A stretch of DNA of 64,000 nt from Brachycybe producta (GCA_036925085.1 JAUPFP010000024.1:834501-898500), one strand, 5' to 3'. Shown: positions 26,376 through 38,427, counted from the first letter of the stretch. The notes: generated by a model from the letters alone, not told the origin. Numbers and translations: made by a program.

Positions 26376-26644
26376 AAGGTGGGGTTTGACGTTGTAAATG
26401 CCAATCGAACTCTGAGGTATCTTAAGGTGATGGAAAATAACTTTTAAATAAACTTTTTAAACATATGAAAAGTTTATTTTAAAAGATGTCAACATTAAAA
26501 TACCTATGTAAGTGATTGAGCTGCGCTTCTACTTTTTCTAAAACACCTTCAGGGTTTCTCTTCAAATTTGCACCTAAAAGACTAAATAATTAAGAGTTCG
26601 AGAGATGTGTTTAGCACTGTTTACACTTTAAAAACCAACTTTTA
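26376..26644. mobile_element. Family A foldback MITE, short left arm
   Basis: Flanked by TTAA; the left end GGTGGGGTTTGACG is reduced. The right arm is full: GTGATTGAGCTGCGCTTCTA, AAGAGTTCGAGAGATGTG, CTGTTTACACTTTAAAAACC. Confidence 0.75.
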
Positions 26645-28153
26645 ACAAAAACTTTACTTGAAGATAGACTCATTGAGGCCAAATAAATACACGGTTGTTG
26701 TCGTTTTTTTTTTTTGACATTTAGTATTGAAACTTAATAATGGAACGATAATGAAGACTAATAAACTTCGAGACTTGGTTTATTTTTCTATCGGTAACTT
26801 ACTAATTACTGTTTACAAATTATATTTTACACACCGAGGAGGAGGAGAAGAAGAGGCTTTTCTATTACTTAAGGTACAGACATAACGCACCCACAACACG
26901 GAGGTCATTTTTTTTAAATAATAATAAGAAAATGTGGCAGGTAACAAACACAACAGGTGTGTTTACCTGTGTGTCATATTAGAAACACTGGGCGTTTTTT
27001 TGGGGGGTTGAAAAAAAATCTATTCTAATACAATGTGTCCATACTGAAATGACAGCCAAAAAAAAAAAAGAACCACATTTCTCTCTTTCGCTCCATTGTG
27101 TTTTTCAGAAACAAGGTTAGATTAAGGTAACATTTTTTGTAGGTAATACTTAATTATAAAAATAAAGCAAAAACTCAAATTACAGTGTGTCTGTCTGCTT
27201 GTGTAGGTAAAAGTTGAAGGTAAAAATTTAATATAAGGTAGAGAGATATATATAAAGAATAATAACTAACCCTCGTTTTTATATACATGTAGATATTTTT
27301 TTGGCCATTTTTCCTATCCAGTGGGGGTTGTGTATATATTTTTTTATCATCGTCATGTAACCGTGCACAAGATTTTCGGTTTTTTTTTTCTTCAAACATT
27401 TGCATGAACATTGATAAGTGATTTTTTTTTCTTTCTTGCGTGGGTCCCGTAAAATTACCTGTTTTGTGTGTATTTCAAATACAAAAGACGAATCGAGTGA
27501 GAGATTATTATTTCTATGTGTGTTGCGCTCACCTGGTTGTCAGGTAAGTTTTAGTGTGTGTCCTTGACGTTCCTCAATCTCAGTTTCAGTCCCAATGTAA
27601 GCAAAAAAAAAAAAAAGGTTCGTTCGGGTCGGATTCAATTTTTTTTCTTTACTTACTTAATATTACTGACAAAACTTTAATTTGATGTTACTCACGAAGT
27701 TTTTCTTTAATGGAAATTTCTTGTCTGCACCTTAACCTGTTATTACTCTTTGTGCTGTAATAACGGTCATCATCATCGGAAAATGTCATTGGAATGTTTT
27801 TTTTTCTTCTTCTCTTTCTTTCTATACCTATCTATCGTTCATTCTTGTAGAAAAATAAATGCAACAAGACACACAGAAGAACACTTCAAACTATATCTGC
27901 CGCTGAGAAAAATTGCTCTTAAAAAACCTCTTTGCAATCTTAAAAGGTTGCTTTTACTATCAGTTTGAATTTTTTTTAAGTGTGGCTTTAAAAAAAAATT
28001 CCACATGAAAAAACAATTTCTTGTTTTAAATTTATAGCTTTGTGACTAAAAAATTGAACAAGAAAAGGTGGCACAAGTGGGGGGGGGGGGACCTTCACAG
28101 ACATGTGATGTCACATAACAAATATTACTGCGAAACAATATCGATTTCAGTTA

Positions 28154-28701
28154 AGGTGGTTTTAAAGTGTAAACAGGGCTTCTCAACTGTGGTTAGTTTA
28201 TTCACTCATTTCAGATGCAAAACGAAGAGAAACAAACTTAAGGGTAATTCAAATCACTTAAGAGTAAATTTCATGTTGAAATCTTTCAAAATAAGCAAAA
28301 GCTTATTTTGAAAGATTTCAACATGAAATTTACTCTTAAGTGATTTGAAGTTTGAAAATAAACCAACTTTAAGCAGACGATATTTTTTAATGTTTGTCTG
28401 TAATAAGTTAATTTTTTAAACAAGTAAATTAAACAAAAAACATGTTTTTTTTGGGGAATACTCGATTTTATAAAAACGGTTTAAAAAGTAAACTAAAATA
28501 CGTTCTTGTATTGTTGGTGTAGTGGTTAGTGTCTTGGCCCATGGCAGTGGGAATTATGGTGGTGGACAAACAAACAAACAAGTTATCAAGTTAAATAAAA
28601 GCGAGTAAAAAATATATTTCTTTGAGTGATTGAGTTACCCTTCTAGTTTCTAAAACACTTTCTAGTTTTCAAAATCAGCTACTTCATAAATCATCTTAAA
28701 G
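28154..28701. mobile_element. Composite family A element with tRNA-like module (copy 1)
   Basis: Starts GGTGGTTTTAAAGTGTAAAC after TTAA and ends near AATCATCTTAA. Between the arms lie a perfect 49-bp hairpin (28,248-28,349), a tRNA-like segment (28,510-28,551) and an ACAA tract. Its inner part matches, in reverse orientation, the element at 37,438-38,007, so both derive from one composite ancestor. Confidence 0.75.
28510..28551 (+). repeat. tRNA-derived (SINE-like) segment, truncated
   Basis: TTGTTGGTGTAGTGGTTAGT has the look of a tRNA D-arm/A-box, followed by GTCTTGG. The middle and the B-box are missing compared with the 37.7-kb copy; it jumps to GGCAGTGGGAATTA. Not a functional tRNA. Confidence 0.6.
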
Positions 28702-31260
28702 AACTACTTTACCACCCATGAATATAAAAACAAAATTCAATTCTGATCTAAAGAAACAGATATTTGGAAACAAAATCCAAATTGATTGATTGTTTATTAT
28801 TTAAAAAAATAAGATGCAACTGAATGTGATAAAAAGTTCTTAAGATTATTTTTTGTTTATTTAACTTTTTTAAAAAAAAAAACTTTAGTTTAAAAGGATC
28901 TGATTTCATGATTATTGTGATGTCATTATTATGACATTCAATATGATTCCAAAGAGAGATTTTTAATTTTGTGAATCCAACTGCAAAGATGGCGGCGAGC
29001 TTTCTCTAAATTGATAATGTTTATCCATTTTGGCCCAATGCCCGAAAACAGTTTCCATCTAAAATCCCCATTCTACCATAATACTTATATTAGGATATTA
29101 TATACTATACTAGGATGTTATATGCTAGGGTTGGATTTTCGCTTCATTTCTGCAATTGCAGCAGATCTCAAAATCCAGAGAAAACACATTTTCCCTTTAA
29201 ATGCATCATCTTCCTTTTTTCTACACAGTCTATGTATATGCATTTATGAATGTCTCATGAAATATATATAAGTGTATATGCACATTGAGACAGGCTTGTG
29301 CCAAAAGGAAATCCTTGTCACTGTTGCACTGCAAAAATTTTGGTTTGTTTATTATAATATGAACAAGAATGAGAGTTATTTACCCCATCTAGGAGAGAGG
29401 TTAAGGGATTGGACACAGACTTCTTGTGTATTTATATATTATATATAGAAATAAATATACAACAGAGTTTATTGTATATTAGAAGAAGTTCAAAGAAGAA
29501 AGTCTGATTATTATATTTTTTGTGATCTTTCTAGCAATTGCAGTAAATTGGTATTTGGAACATTTTTTTTTGGCTTTTTTTTTCTTTGCAAAACTATTTC
29601 TTTATATCTTGGATCTGAGTTTCGAAAAAAGAAGTTTACAAAGTGAATATTTCACTTTTTTGTGTACCTGCAACACTGTATGTATATATATAATAATAAG
29701 AAATATTATCCTATTATAGTTAGCTGTCATATTCATATTATGTGATGTGTATGACCCGAGTATGTATACAGTATGTAGTAGAAAAACCTAGCTCTTCAGG
29801 TAAATGTAGCTAGATTTGCGGAGATTTCTAGAGAAAGTAGCTGTAGGTTTCATCCCAGGATTTTAAGCTATTCTTGCCTAATGCCTATTAATATTCATAC
29901 ACTATTGCTATCAAAATATTTGTTCCCTCTTAAACGAAGTGAACCAATATCACCGTTTTCAATATAAATATCGAAGGACCCTTAGTACCTGTCATTATAA
30001 AAAATAAATTGGGATACAAAAAGCTGCAGCAGCTATTTTCTCAACATAGGTCACATTCTTAATGATTTTTAAGTCAAAGTTGGAGGTCAAACTCATCAAC
30101 TCTTTTACGTGAAATTTCCTATCAAAAGTTCTTGATTTTAGCACGTAGCAATTATTAAGAATTCGAACTTAATATTTAAAGCAAGATTCACAGCAATGTG
30201 TACTTGAATTAATTGCAATTGCCAGTGTGATAATTGTTTTGCAAGACTTGCAAATGGTTTATTGCAGAAAAAAGGTTGATTAATCATCGTCTTTTTGCAA
30301 GAAATTGTATACAAGATTCACAGCAATGACTGACTTATTTCTTGCATGGAATCTTGCGAGAAAAAAGTAGCCAGTTTTTGAATCAGTATGATCGAGGGAA
30401 TCGAGCTTCAATGTGTGAAATGCTATATGTTCTACGAAGAAATATAAATAAGCCTAATGGAAATATTTCCCTCCCTTTCTTTTTCTTTTGTCTCAAATGT
30501 GTCTCCCCCCTCTCCTTTAGTGCAATTAATTCACAGTTTAGACCACTGTCTAAAAACGAACGTGAACTTTTTTTTTTCTTATTTGTAATGAGTTTTGCTT
30601 CAGGTGTTTTAAAAAGTTTTGTGTGTTTTTTTTACAGTTGGGGTTAGTAAAATAGAACAAGCCTGAGATATTATATACATGTAGACAGACAGGTAAGAGA
30701 ATTAAAAAAAACCTACCAAAATAGAAGTAAAAACTTAATGACATTTATTTGATGAACTCTTGTGCACACAACATACACATGATAAACATGAAAAATTCTA
30801 ATTGTCTTTTTTTTTGTGCAATATCTCATGTGATTATATTACACTGAAAAATAAGCCTTCATTTACATGATTAATCATAAAAAACGGTTTCATTGTACAC
30901 ATAATTTACTGAAACAAATTTATGAGATTTTCTAAGCCAATATTGTTAGGATGGTGTTTTTTTTTTGTTTGTTAATATTCTGGTAGTCATGGGTACTTGA
31001 ATGTAGTGTAGCTGTACTGATCCCTCATATTATTTATTTCCATGGTTTTTTTAAAAATATTTTGCAAACAACAACAGAAAAAAAAAGTGAACAAGTACAA
31101 AATAAAATTCAATATAGAGAGATAGATGATGAGGCACGAAATCTATGATTGCCATGGATATTATGTAATGTAATATAAGTAAAGCAACAAATTTGATAAA
31201 GTTAGACAGAATTTCAGCGAAAAAATAAAAAATAAGTTTCAACACGTGTTGCACGAATTT
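28702..31260. other. AT-rich non-coding stretch upstream of unc5
   Basis: TATA-rich segments (29,090-29,120, 29,440, 29,690), the 30.2-kb foldback relic and T runs. No exon recognised. Confidence 0.5.
30180..30330. repeat. Partial relative of the 56.8-kb foldback element
   Basis: AGCAAGATTCACAGCAATGT at the start, TTGCAAGACTTGCAAATGGT and TTTATTGCAG inside, and a second CAAGATTCACAGCAATG at 30,313; the same words in the same order occur in the 56,751-57,082 element. Confidence 0.5.
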
Positions 31261-32139
31261 CACCTCCCCTCTCCAAATGTTTCCCTTTTGGATGAAGCCG
31301 TTCGAGGGCGCAACGGATGGGTTTTTCTGTTACTGTCATTGGATGTCTGCTTGAAAGTTGGTTGTTGAACTTCTACCAACACCACTAGTGGCTGCTGACT
31401 TAGTTGAACAAGTAAATTTCTCTCATTGAGTTTCATACTACAGTCTACTAGCGGCCTGCTGCTTTTTCTTCATCGTCATTTGCTTCATGGAAGGCAACCA
31501 CATCGTACGTTGTTGCTTGTAGATTTCAGCTTTTTCTCTCTCTCTGGATTTGTTTTATGGATTTTTTTCTTCTTCTTCTTGGCTTGTTTGTTCAAAAATC
31601 ATCAGTTTTTTTTTTATATTTAAGTTCAAACTAGAATCAAAAAAGTTTTTTTTGTCAGATTTAGTAATTAATTATATTTGACTGAATCTTCTGTTATTCC
31701 TACTGTGTTCAATAACTTATTTTAACGTAACTTTAAGAATGTTTCTTGTTATTTGTGACACATAAGAATTTTTTTTGGATGATTTTCTAACAAGTGGACA
31801 CATTAAGAGTGTTTTGGTCTTTTTTTTAAACTAGCTGGACTTTGGATCATCAAAAGTTTTATAAAGATTATATGGATGTATCATGATGATATTATTTGTG
31901 AATAGTGTTCAACGGTTGTTGTTGTTGTGGCTCAGGTTGAAGTAGTTGAAAAATGATGAAGTGGTGAAAATGTACATACTACTGCTGTAATTTTGAGAAT
32001 GTGGCCAAAAAGAAGAATGTGGTGCCACCATTCTCAGCAACTGGTGCCGGTTAGAACGGCTAATGGACATCTGGAATGTCGTCGCCGTATTCTTCAACGA
32101 CACAAACGGTCAAAATTGACCAACACCACTACAACTAAC
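31261..32139 (+). promoter_or_regulatory. Putative promoter / 5' UTR region of unc5
   Basis: Less AT-rich than the flanking DNA at its start (31,261-31,520), with CpG-containing patches such as CGTTCGAGGGCGCAACGG and the palindrome CCACTAGTGG at 31,382. A TTG-rich run (about 31,912-31,930) and a CAG that could be a splice acceptor precede the open frame of exon 1. No TATA box or initiator can be fixed by eye, so the transcription start is unknown. Placed here only because it lies directly upstream of the signal-peptide exon. Confidence 0.3.
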
Positions 32140-32245
32140 ATGGTGATGATGATGGCCTCTTCAACTTCTTCTTCTTCGTGGCTCTTGTTCGCATTCACTT
32201 TGGCCACTCTTTCTATGTCCTTAGAAGGATTGGTCGCTGCTGAAG
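32140..32245 (+). CDS. unc5: UNC5 netrin receptor, exon 1 (signal peptide)
   Basis: First coding exon I can support. From the ATG at 32,140 the protein begins MVMMMASSTSSSSWLLFAFT and continues with a hydrophobic stretch ending in ...LVAAEG, which reads as a secretory signal peptide cleaved near VAA. The ATG sits in a good animal start context (AACATGG). The frame is also open upstream, with in-frame ATGs at 31,999 and 32,017 that would add a basic 47- or 41-residue extension. I prefer 32,140 because it puts the signal peptide at the N-terminus. The exon ends at GAAG followed by the consensus donor GTACGT, in phase 1, and joins exon 2 to give ...AAE-EGDYLPEV. A 5' non-coding exon is possible: a CAG acceptor-like site lies at about 31,936. 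Confidence 0.72.
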
Positions 32246-34916
32246 GTACGTTCTTTCGAAGGATGTGGGATCAATTATGGCTTGTCAATCCTGGACGTTG
32301 GAAAATACACATTTATTGAAAACCTAATGCTTTTCAATAATGATAAAATGAGCAGTTAGTTTAAAAAATAGGAGCTGACTACGTAAAAAATGAAGGGAAA
32401 AAAAAAACCAAATGATGGACAAGTCAGAATTGACTCGTTTGTATCCAGATTTAAATGTCGTGCACATTTTTGTTGTTTGTTTCACAAAGATAGCAAAAAA
32501 AATTTTTGAAACTATCTCTTGAATTTCTCTTTTTGGCCATTAAGATGATATTTCTAAAGTCATTTATAGAATTTATAAAAAATTATAATTAACTTTGATG
32601 GGGAAAAAAGTTGTCAAACTTTTTATTTTCTCACGAAATTCTACTTTTACTATTCTTGTCCAACTGTGTCCAAATGGCACATGTTTTTTTTTTAGAACTT
32701 TTAATTGGGAAAGTTTTTTTTTTTCTGTATTCAACTTTTCCTGTTGAAATTTCTCAGGTGTTCGGTTTTTATTTTTCGTTATGACGAAAACACCTTCATT
32801 TTTTTCTTTTCTTACAATGATCTTCATATGATTCCTTCCTCTATTGGACCACCACAACAAGTTCATCAAAGTTTTAAATGCAATTTCATTGACCCAACTT
32901 CACATCCCTTTTTTTTCTTCTTCTAAAAGATGCCCTCCCGTAGCCCCATCAAGTACCCGAGAGTGCTGGTGGTAGAGGCACATAATAAACGTTTTTTTTT
33001 TGGAAGGTTTTTTGTTGTCAACAAGCACTTGGGCAAGTGGAGTGGTTCCTAGATTACCACCTATTGTCCTTTTTCAAGCCAGAAAATTCTTACAATATAC
33101 TCACGCCTGAAGGACCATCATGTCTTGGTCTTTTTTTTTACTCTTCCCTCGCCCTTTCCATTAACAATGGACATTTTGAGAAAGAAGAAGGTGGAGGTGG
33201 AGTAGAGGAGGGTCACTCTCAGGTGTATTCGTCACCCTCCCCCTGAAAAAAAAAACTAGAGGAGTTGAACTTGATAGATTCCCCCTTCCACCTTCCACCT
33301 TTCTCTTCACCATAGAGTATTGTAAGACCAATGTGGGGGGTTTCATATTATGAGACCGTGGGTAAAAATCTTCTTCAGGATATTTTTTATCAGGTGCACA
33401 TTTTGAGTTTTGTTTTTCATGGGGGGATCCATATTGCAATCATTTTATTTTGTCCTCTTATCCGGAAAGATTTTTTTTGTTGAAGTTTCTAGTTTCTACG
33501 TAAACTACTGGTGTGCTTTATTTTATAACTACTTTATTTATTAACTACTAAGTGTTGCTTTATTCAATACAAAATAAAACGTTTTTTTGATACGTTTATG
33601 TTAACATTACTGGTCATTTTGATGGTCAGCTAAGTGTTATTATGGTTGTGTGCTGGTCAACTTCCTAATTTGTATAATATTGCCAAACCAAAGTACCTTT
33701 TTTGGTTCACATAAAAAAGTCAAATGCTACCAAATGATGGTTCTAAGAAATCTATTCTGAATATATGTTTGGAGTTCTAATTCTACATAATAAGATTTCA
33801 AATTATAATACGAGGAGTAGGTTAGCATTGTTTCTTTGAGGGGGTGGAGCTGTGTGGTCAGCCAAAACAACAGGAGTCCACTGGTCCCCACCTTTTGCTA
33901 CTTCGTTATAAGTTAAATATACTGGTTCGTTAGGTTAGACCTTAGGAATACTTTAGGAGACTTGACTGATCAAAGTTTACTGTCGGAAATGTAAATTTAT
34001 TTAAAGGGGAACGAGGGTTGTTGCATTCGTATGTTGATTGAATGCATCACAATGAGCCCCCATTTACCTACGGAGTTCTCATCTCATATCATTATGAATG
34101 ATAATGAATTCCTAATCTAAAAACATGCTCTTACACTCACTGCCCTCACTGAATTTCAAGCCAGACGTTTATTTTAAAACGTTTTTTTTTGTCTTATTTT
34201 CAGCTAGTGGCTAAAACGAATGAATATTTTATCTCATCTGCAATTTTGAAAAGTTCTTTACTTTCTTGCTTTTAAAAAATTTAAGACTTTTAATGGACGA
34301 CCAAACTTAAAATATCAAAACCGAAAAGATTTGATTTGATAAGGGCCTTCATAGACGAGCGACTTTTAGTGTTCGAAATATGGACTGCTAAAAGCTACAA
34401 AAAGTGGTCATCATGTAGAGTGAACTCCTCAAGTGGTCGGTTTCGATCACACGCCGACCAGTTTTTTCGCAGTTGATCTTGACAACTATAAGTCGCTCGT
34501 CTGTTAAACACACTAAGTTACTTTAGAAGCACAGACAATGAAGGCCTGCGACAGAAGGACAGTTTGACTTCCTGTCAACAAAGTTGTTTGTTGCTATTTT
34601 TTGAGGGTGAAAAATCACAAAAAAGTAGCATCTCTTTATAACGAATGAAGATTTTTCATTTGTTGTTGTAGTTGTTAAAAATAACAATCGTGTTTTTAAC
34701 TCCCATGTCTCAGTAGGGGGTCAGTTGTATTATTGGTTAAAATAAACGTTTTCTTTTTTTTGCTTGTTGAGCTTCTGTATTTTTGAAATGGTTGCTGAAA
34801 TATGTTTAATTCAAAAGAGATGATTAAACGGATAAACAAATGATAAAATTTGAATCACAATTTAAAATAGTAAAATGTACAGCTGTAATGAACTGTGATT
34901 TTTTTTTGTTCGATAG
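32246..34916 (+). other. unc5 intron 1
   Basis: A 2,671-nt phase-1 intron between the signal-peptide exon and Ig1. Mostly AT-rich with T and A runs. It contains a small TIR element at 34,353-34,502. No other gene recognised. Confidence 0.8.
34353..34502. mobile_element. Small TIR element in unc5 intron 1
   Basis: AGACGAGCGACT at 34,353 and its perfect inverse AGTCGCTCGTCT ending at 34,502; the interior is less AT-rich than its surroundings (AAGTGGTCGGTTTCGATCAC). 150 bp, no coding part, family unknown. Confidence 0.6.
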
Positions 34917-35273
34917 AAGGCGATTATTTGCCCGAAGTGTATCCAACCGAGGGCAGTGTCGCGACACCGGTTTTTCTCGAGGAACCTAAAGATTCTTATG
35001 TGGTCAAGAACAAACCTGCCACGTTGGAGTGTCGCGCCTCTCATGCCCTTTACATGTTCTTCACGTGTAACGGTAACAAAGTGGAACACAGTCATCACAA
35101 TGAACACGGGTTTGTGGATCCAATGACCGGTGTCCGGCAATTGGAATTGAAAATTGATGTGACTCGAAATGAAATTGAGGAATATTTCGGTAAAGGTGAT
35201 TTTGGATGCGAATGTGTCGCTTGGTCCTCGAGTGGTGAGGTTCAGAGTCGTCGAGCCGTTGTCCGAGTGGCCT
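34917..35273 (+). CDS. unc5: UNC5 netrin receptor, exon 2 (first Ig domain)
   Basis: Encodes about 119 residues carrying the N-terminal immunoglobulin domain of an UNC5 receptor, the cell-surface receptor that mediates repulsive responses to netrin in axon guidance and migration. Landmarks in order are VFLEEPKDSYVVKNKPATL, the Ig cysteine in LECRAS, FFTCNGNKV, FVDPMTGVRQLEL, and FGCECVAWSSSGEVQSRRA followed by VVRVA. The CxC-V-A-W-S-S motif and four cysteines in this arrangement are characteristic of UNC5 Ig1 across animals. The acceptor is a T-rich tract ending GATAG; the donor is CCT followed by GTAAGT. Both junctions are phase 1. Coding GC is clearly higher than in the flanking introns. 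In known receptors Ig1 takes part in netrin binding and, in vertebrates, FLRT binding; that is family knowledge, not visible here. Confidence 0.93.
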
Positions 35274-35449
35274 GTAAGTACAATTTATTCTTCTGGACTC
35301 CTTTTTCTCTTCATTCTTGACCAGTTTTCCAATGGCGTTTTTTTTTTTTTCTTTGTTGCTTGGTGTTGGTTTCTTTTAAGTTATAATCATTGTCATACTA
35401 TATAATTGATAACACCATATTTACTATTATTCTATTTTAACAACATGTA

Positions 35450-35899
35450 CAGTCTTACCTCGCTTAACGATAGGAAATGCGTTCCTGAAAATCCTTATCG
35501 TTAACCAAATAATTATTGGAGTAAAAACTGGAGTTAATTTGAAATTATTGAAATCGTTTTCAAAACTAGAATGATACAGGATTATGGCGAAAGGTGTTTT
35601 TTTATGACAAAACAAACAATTTACAGTAGTTTGAATTGAAAATTGTCCGTTTTCAGAATATTTTGGTTTAGTTTAATTCATTGTAATGAACATTTCATTA
35701 AACATTATTTTCATCTTTTACAAACTGTGATAAAAAGTTTATTTTGAAAAATATCATCATGAAAAAAACTATTCTAGCCAACTATTCTAGTTTCTAAAAA
35801 CATTTATGAAGTTTTTTTTTGGAATGTTTTTGCTGAAAATCGTCTGCGTGAAAGCCACTAGGTATCGTTCTCAAAGGTAACGTTAAGCGAGGTATGCTG
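35450..35899. mobile_element. Pogo/Tigger-like element with family A sequence inside
   Basis: Ends CAGTCTTACCTCGCTTAACG and, inverted, CAGCATACCTCGCTTAACG, a terminal motif typical of pogo/Tigger elements. TA precedes the left end; the right TA is not clear. The interior carries family A right-arm words (AAAAAGTTTATTTTGAAAAA, CTATTCTAGTTTCTAAAAAC), so one was probably inserted in the other. Confidence 0.65.
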
Positions 35900-36659
35900 G
35901 TTGTACCATTAATTACTCTTTGTTTTTTTTTACATCTCTTTAAACTCATTTGTTAACTTTCTTTTCTTGAATATAATTAATTAACTATGAAAAATGATTA
36001 ACCTCCTACTCAATATTAAAGATGTTGAAGACCCCAAAAGGGGGGGGGGGTGATTTTGTGGGTGCCCTCCTTAAGCCTCCAACTTCATCCACCTTTTTCC
36101 AATAAAAAAGGTCTTAATTTTGTTTATTTCTAATTAAAGAAATGTTGTTTTAATGGAGGATGTTACCGACATTTAGATCTACTTTTCAAACAGAAAAACT
36201 TGATTTTAATGATGATAATTTTATGGGGGGAAGGGGGGGGGACTCATCTTTGAAGGTGGTCTTCCAAATTTAAGATAGTTTGACCACAGTGGTCACTAAT
36301 AATTAGATATTTGTGTATTTTGTTTATTATATAGCAAACCTTTTAGCAGAATTATTAATTTATTTTACAATTTAAAGAAAAATGAGTGAAACTTTGTCAA
36401 TTTTTTCTGTTGATGTTTTTTTTATTATTTGTTGCCTGAACAATGAAACAATTTTCTAAATGGGCTACAAAATAAAAATCCTTTTGATAGTCCATTTTTA
36501 TGGTTCACTATCTGTCTATCACCCTCCCGCCCCCCAATCATCCTATTATAAAAAAAATCCCGTGTACTGAATTTTATTACTTTACAATGTAGTTAGTAAG
36601 TTAACTTGTTAGAAAAAGACTAAGCAAAAGTAAATATTTTTCTTTTTAAGTTTAGCTTT

Positions 36660-36695
<36 letters not shown>

Positions 36696-36704
36696 CTATT
36701 GTGT

Positions 36705-36769
<65 letters not shown>
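36660..36769. repeat. Facing GA and CT microsatellites
   Basis: About 15 AG units (36,660-36,690), a 17-18-nt spacer, then about 30 CT units (36,709-36,769). The two tracts are inverse complements and could pair. Confidence 0.95.
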
Positions 36770-36772
<3 letters not shown>

Positions 36773-37128
36773 GAAGTAAACTTTTTAAGGTACAATTTAT
36801 ATTGTTATATTATATAATGTATAGAATAATAGAAAAAGGCTGAGTGTTTTTAGTTGTTGTGTTTCTATTTTAAAACTCACTTGTTTTTGTATCCAGGACA
36901 CAATGCTTTCAAATTGATTACTTTTAAAAAAAAAAAAGAGGCAGAAATACAAACAAAATTACTTATCTCTAATTACCATAATATTATACCCTTTCTCTCT
37001 TTATATCCTTCAAATGGTTACTTCTTTTAATCGCCTAAATAATGTTTGTTTATTGGTCTCTTAATTGGTGTTAATTACGAATTAATGCTAAATTTAACAA
37101 TTTCGAATGTTTTCTGTTTTGCTTTATA

Positions 37129-37425
37129 CCTTGTACACAACACATGAGGTTAAATGAATTCAAATTAAATGTGTTTAGGTGAATTATATGGAATCCAGTT
37201 AAGAACACATAAACCAAATAAAAATTGATTTTATTATTAATATTTTAAAACTGAAATACTAAATCAATATTTTGTCAATAGTTTCTATATTCTATTTAAG
37301 TATTAACTCAATTATTTTGAGATTATTAACTGAATAAATTGAATTCGACATATAGCCCTTCACGGGGCTCTGTAGAACACGTTTATTATTTAAATGCATT
37401 TAAATTATCAGTTGTGTGTACTAGG
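37129..37425 (+). mobile_element. Family B MITE, copy 2
   Basis: Same ends and TA flanks as copy 1, with GAATTATATGGAATCCAGTT and CACGGGGCTCTGTAGAACAC. Abuts the composite family A element at 37,438. Confidence 0.85.
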
Positions 37426-37437
37426 TATTACATTTAA

Positions 37438-38007
37438 AAGGTGGTTTTTAAAGTGTAAACATCTCTCGCAAACTCTCATTTAGAAACTAGAAAGGTAAAC
37501 TCAATCACTTAAGGGTATTTTTCGTGTTGATATCTTTTGAATTAAGCTTTTTTTATGAGTTTTGGAAATTTTCTTAATGAACTCTCGCTTTTATTTAACT
37601 TCATAATTTGTTTTTGTTTGTCCAATGTGCCACCCTTCTGAAATATTTGAAAATTTAATTCCCACTGCAAGGAATTGAACCCATGACCAACATTACCATG
37701 GCCTCAGTTGCCTAAGACAGTAACCACTACACCAACAGGACAAGACCCGGCTGCATCTTGTTTTACTTTTTAGACCTTTTTTTTTATAAAAGCGAAAAAT
37801 CACAAAAGAAAAACATGTTTTTTGTTTAATTTTCTTGTTGTCTATAAAAAAAAGTTCATTTTGAAAAAATACTATTAAGTGATTGAGCTGTCATTGTAGT
37901 GTCTTAAGACACACTTTCAATTTCTCTTTAGTGTTGTTGATTCTGTAATGCAGAGAAATAACCAAAGTTCGAATATCAACTGGTTTTGTATATGAAACCT
38001 TCTTAAA
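37438..38007. mobile_element. Composite family A element with tRNA-like module (copy 2)
   Basis: Left end AAGGTGGTTTTTAAAGTGTA, ACTAGAAAGGTAAACTCAAT; right arm GTGATTGAGCTGTCATTGTA ending in a TTCTTAA-type terminus. The centre shares, in inverse orientation, AAAAACATGTTTTT, the tRNA-like unit and TAAATAAAAGCGAG with the 28-kb copy. Confidence 0.75.
37658..37742 (-). repeat. tRNA-derived (SINE-like) segment, nearly full
   Basis: On the minus strand: CCTGTTGGTGTAGTGGTTAC (A-box region), CTTAGGCAACTGAGGCC, and GGGTTCAATTCCTTGCAGTG (B-box GGTTCAATTCC). The length, about 80 nt, and the spacing of the two boxes fit a tRNA head. The 3' arm does not pair cleanly with the 5' arm, so I take it as a SINE head rather than a working tRNA. 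Confidence 0.65.
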
Positions 38008-38324
38008 AGAAAAAATAATTACATCTCTTCGCTAAATTTAATCCATAAATTTCTTAAAATATAATAAGAACAGAAAACAAACGATCTATTGTTTAAAACT
38101 CTAAATGAATCATTTTTTTCTCTCTCTCTTTCTATTTCTAACTATTATAATATGATAATATCTATTCTATTGGAACGGATATACGATTTGAAGCAAAAAC
38201 CCAGCATGAGATGAATTAATTGAACCCCAGGATTCTTTGGGAGTGGTCATCTTATTTATGGACCCACTTTAACTAAAAGAGTGGGGGAGGGGGGGGGGGG
38301 TCACACTTATTTATGTTGATATTG

Positions 38325-38326
<2 letters not shown>

Positions 38327-38360
<34 letters not shown>
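38327..38360. repeat. AT microsatellite
   Basis: About 16 AT units. Confidence 0.9.
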
Positions 38361-38362
<2 letters not shown>

Positions 38363-38427
38363 TTCAACATCGTAATAATTATAACGTTTATTAATTTATA
38401 AATAAAGAAAAGCAGCACACGGATATA

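Noticed and set aside
31382-31394. CCACTAGTGGC as a possible CTCF core site near the unc5 start
   Set aside because: One base short of the vertebrate core consensus and palindromic; too weak to call.
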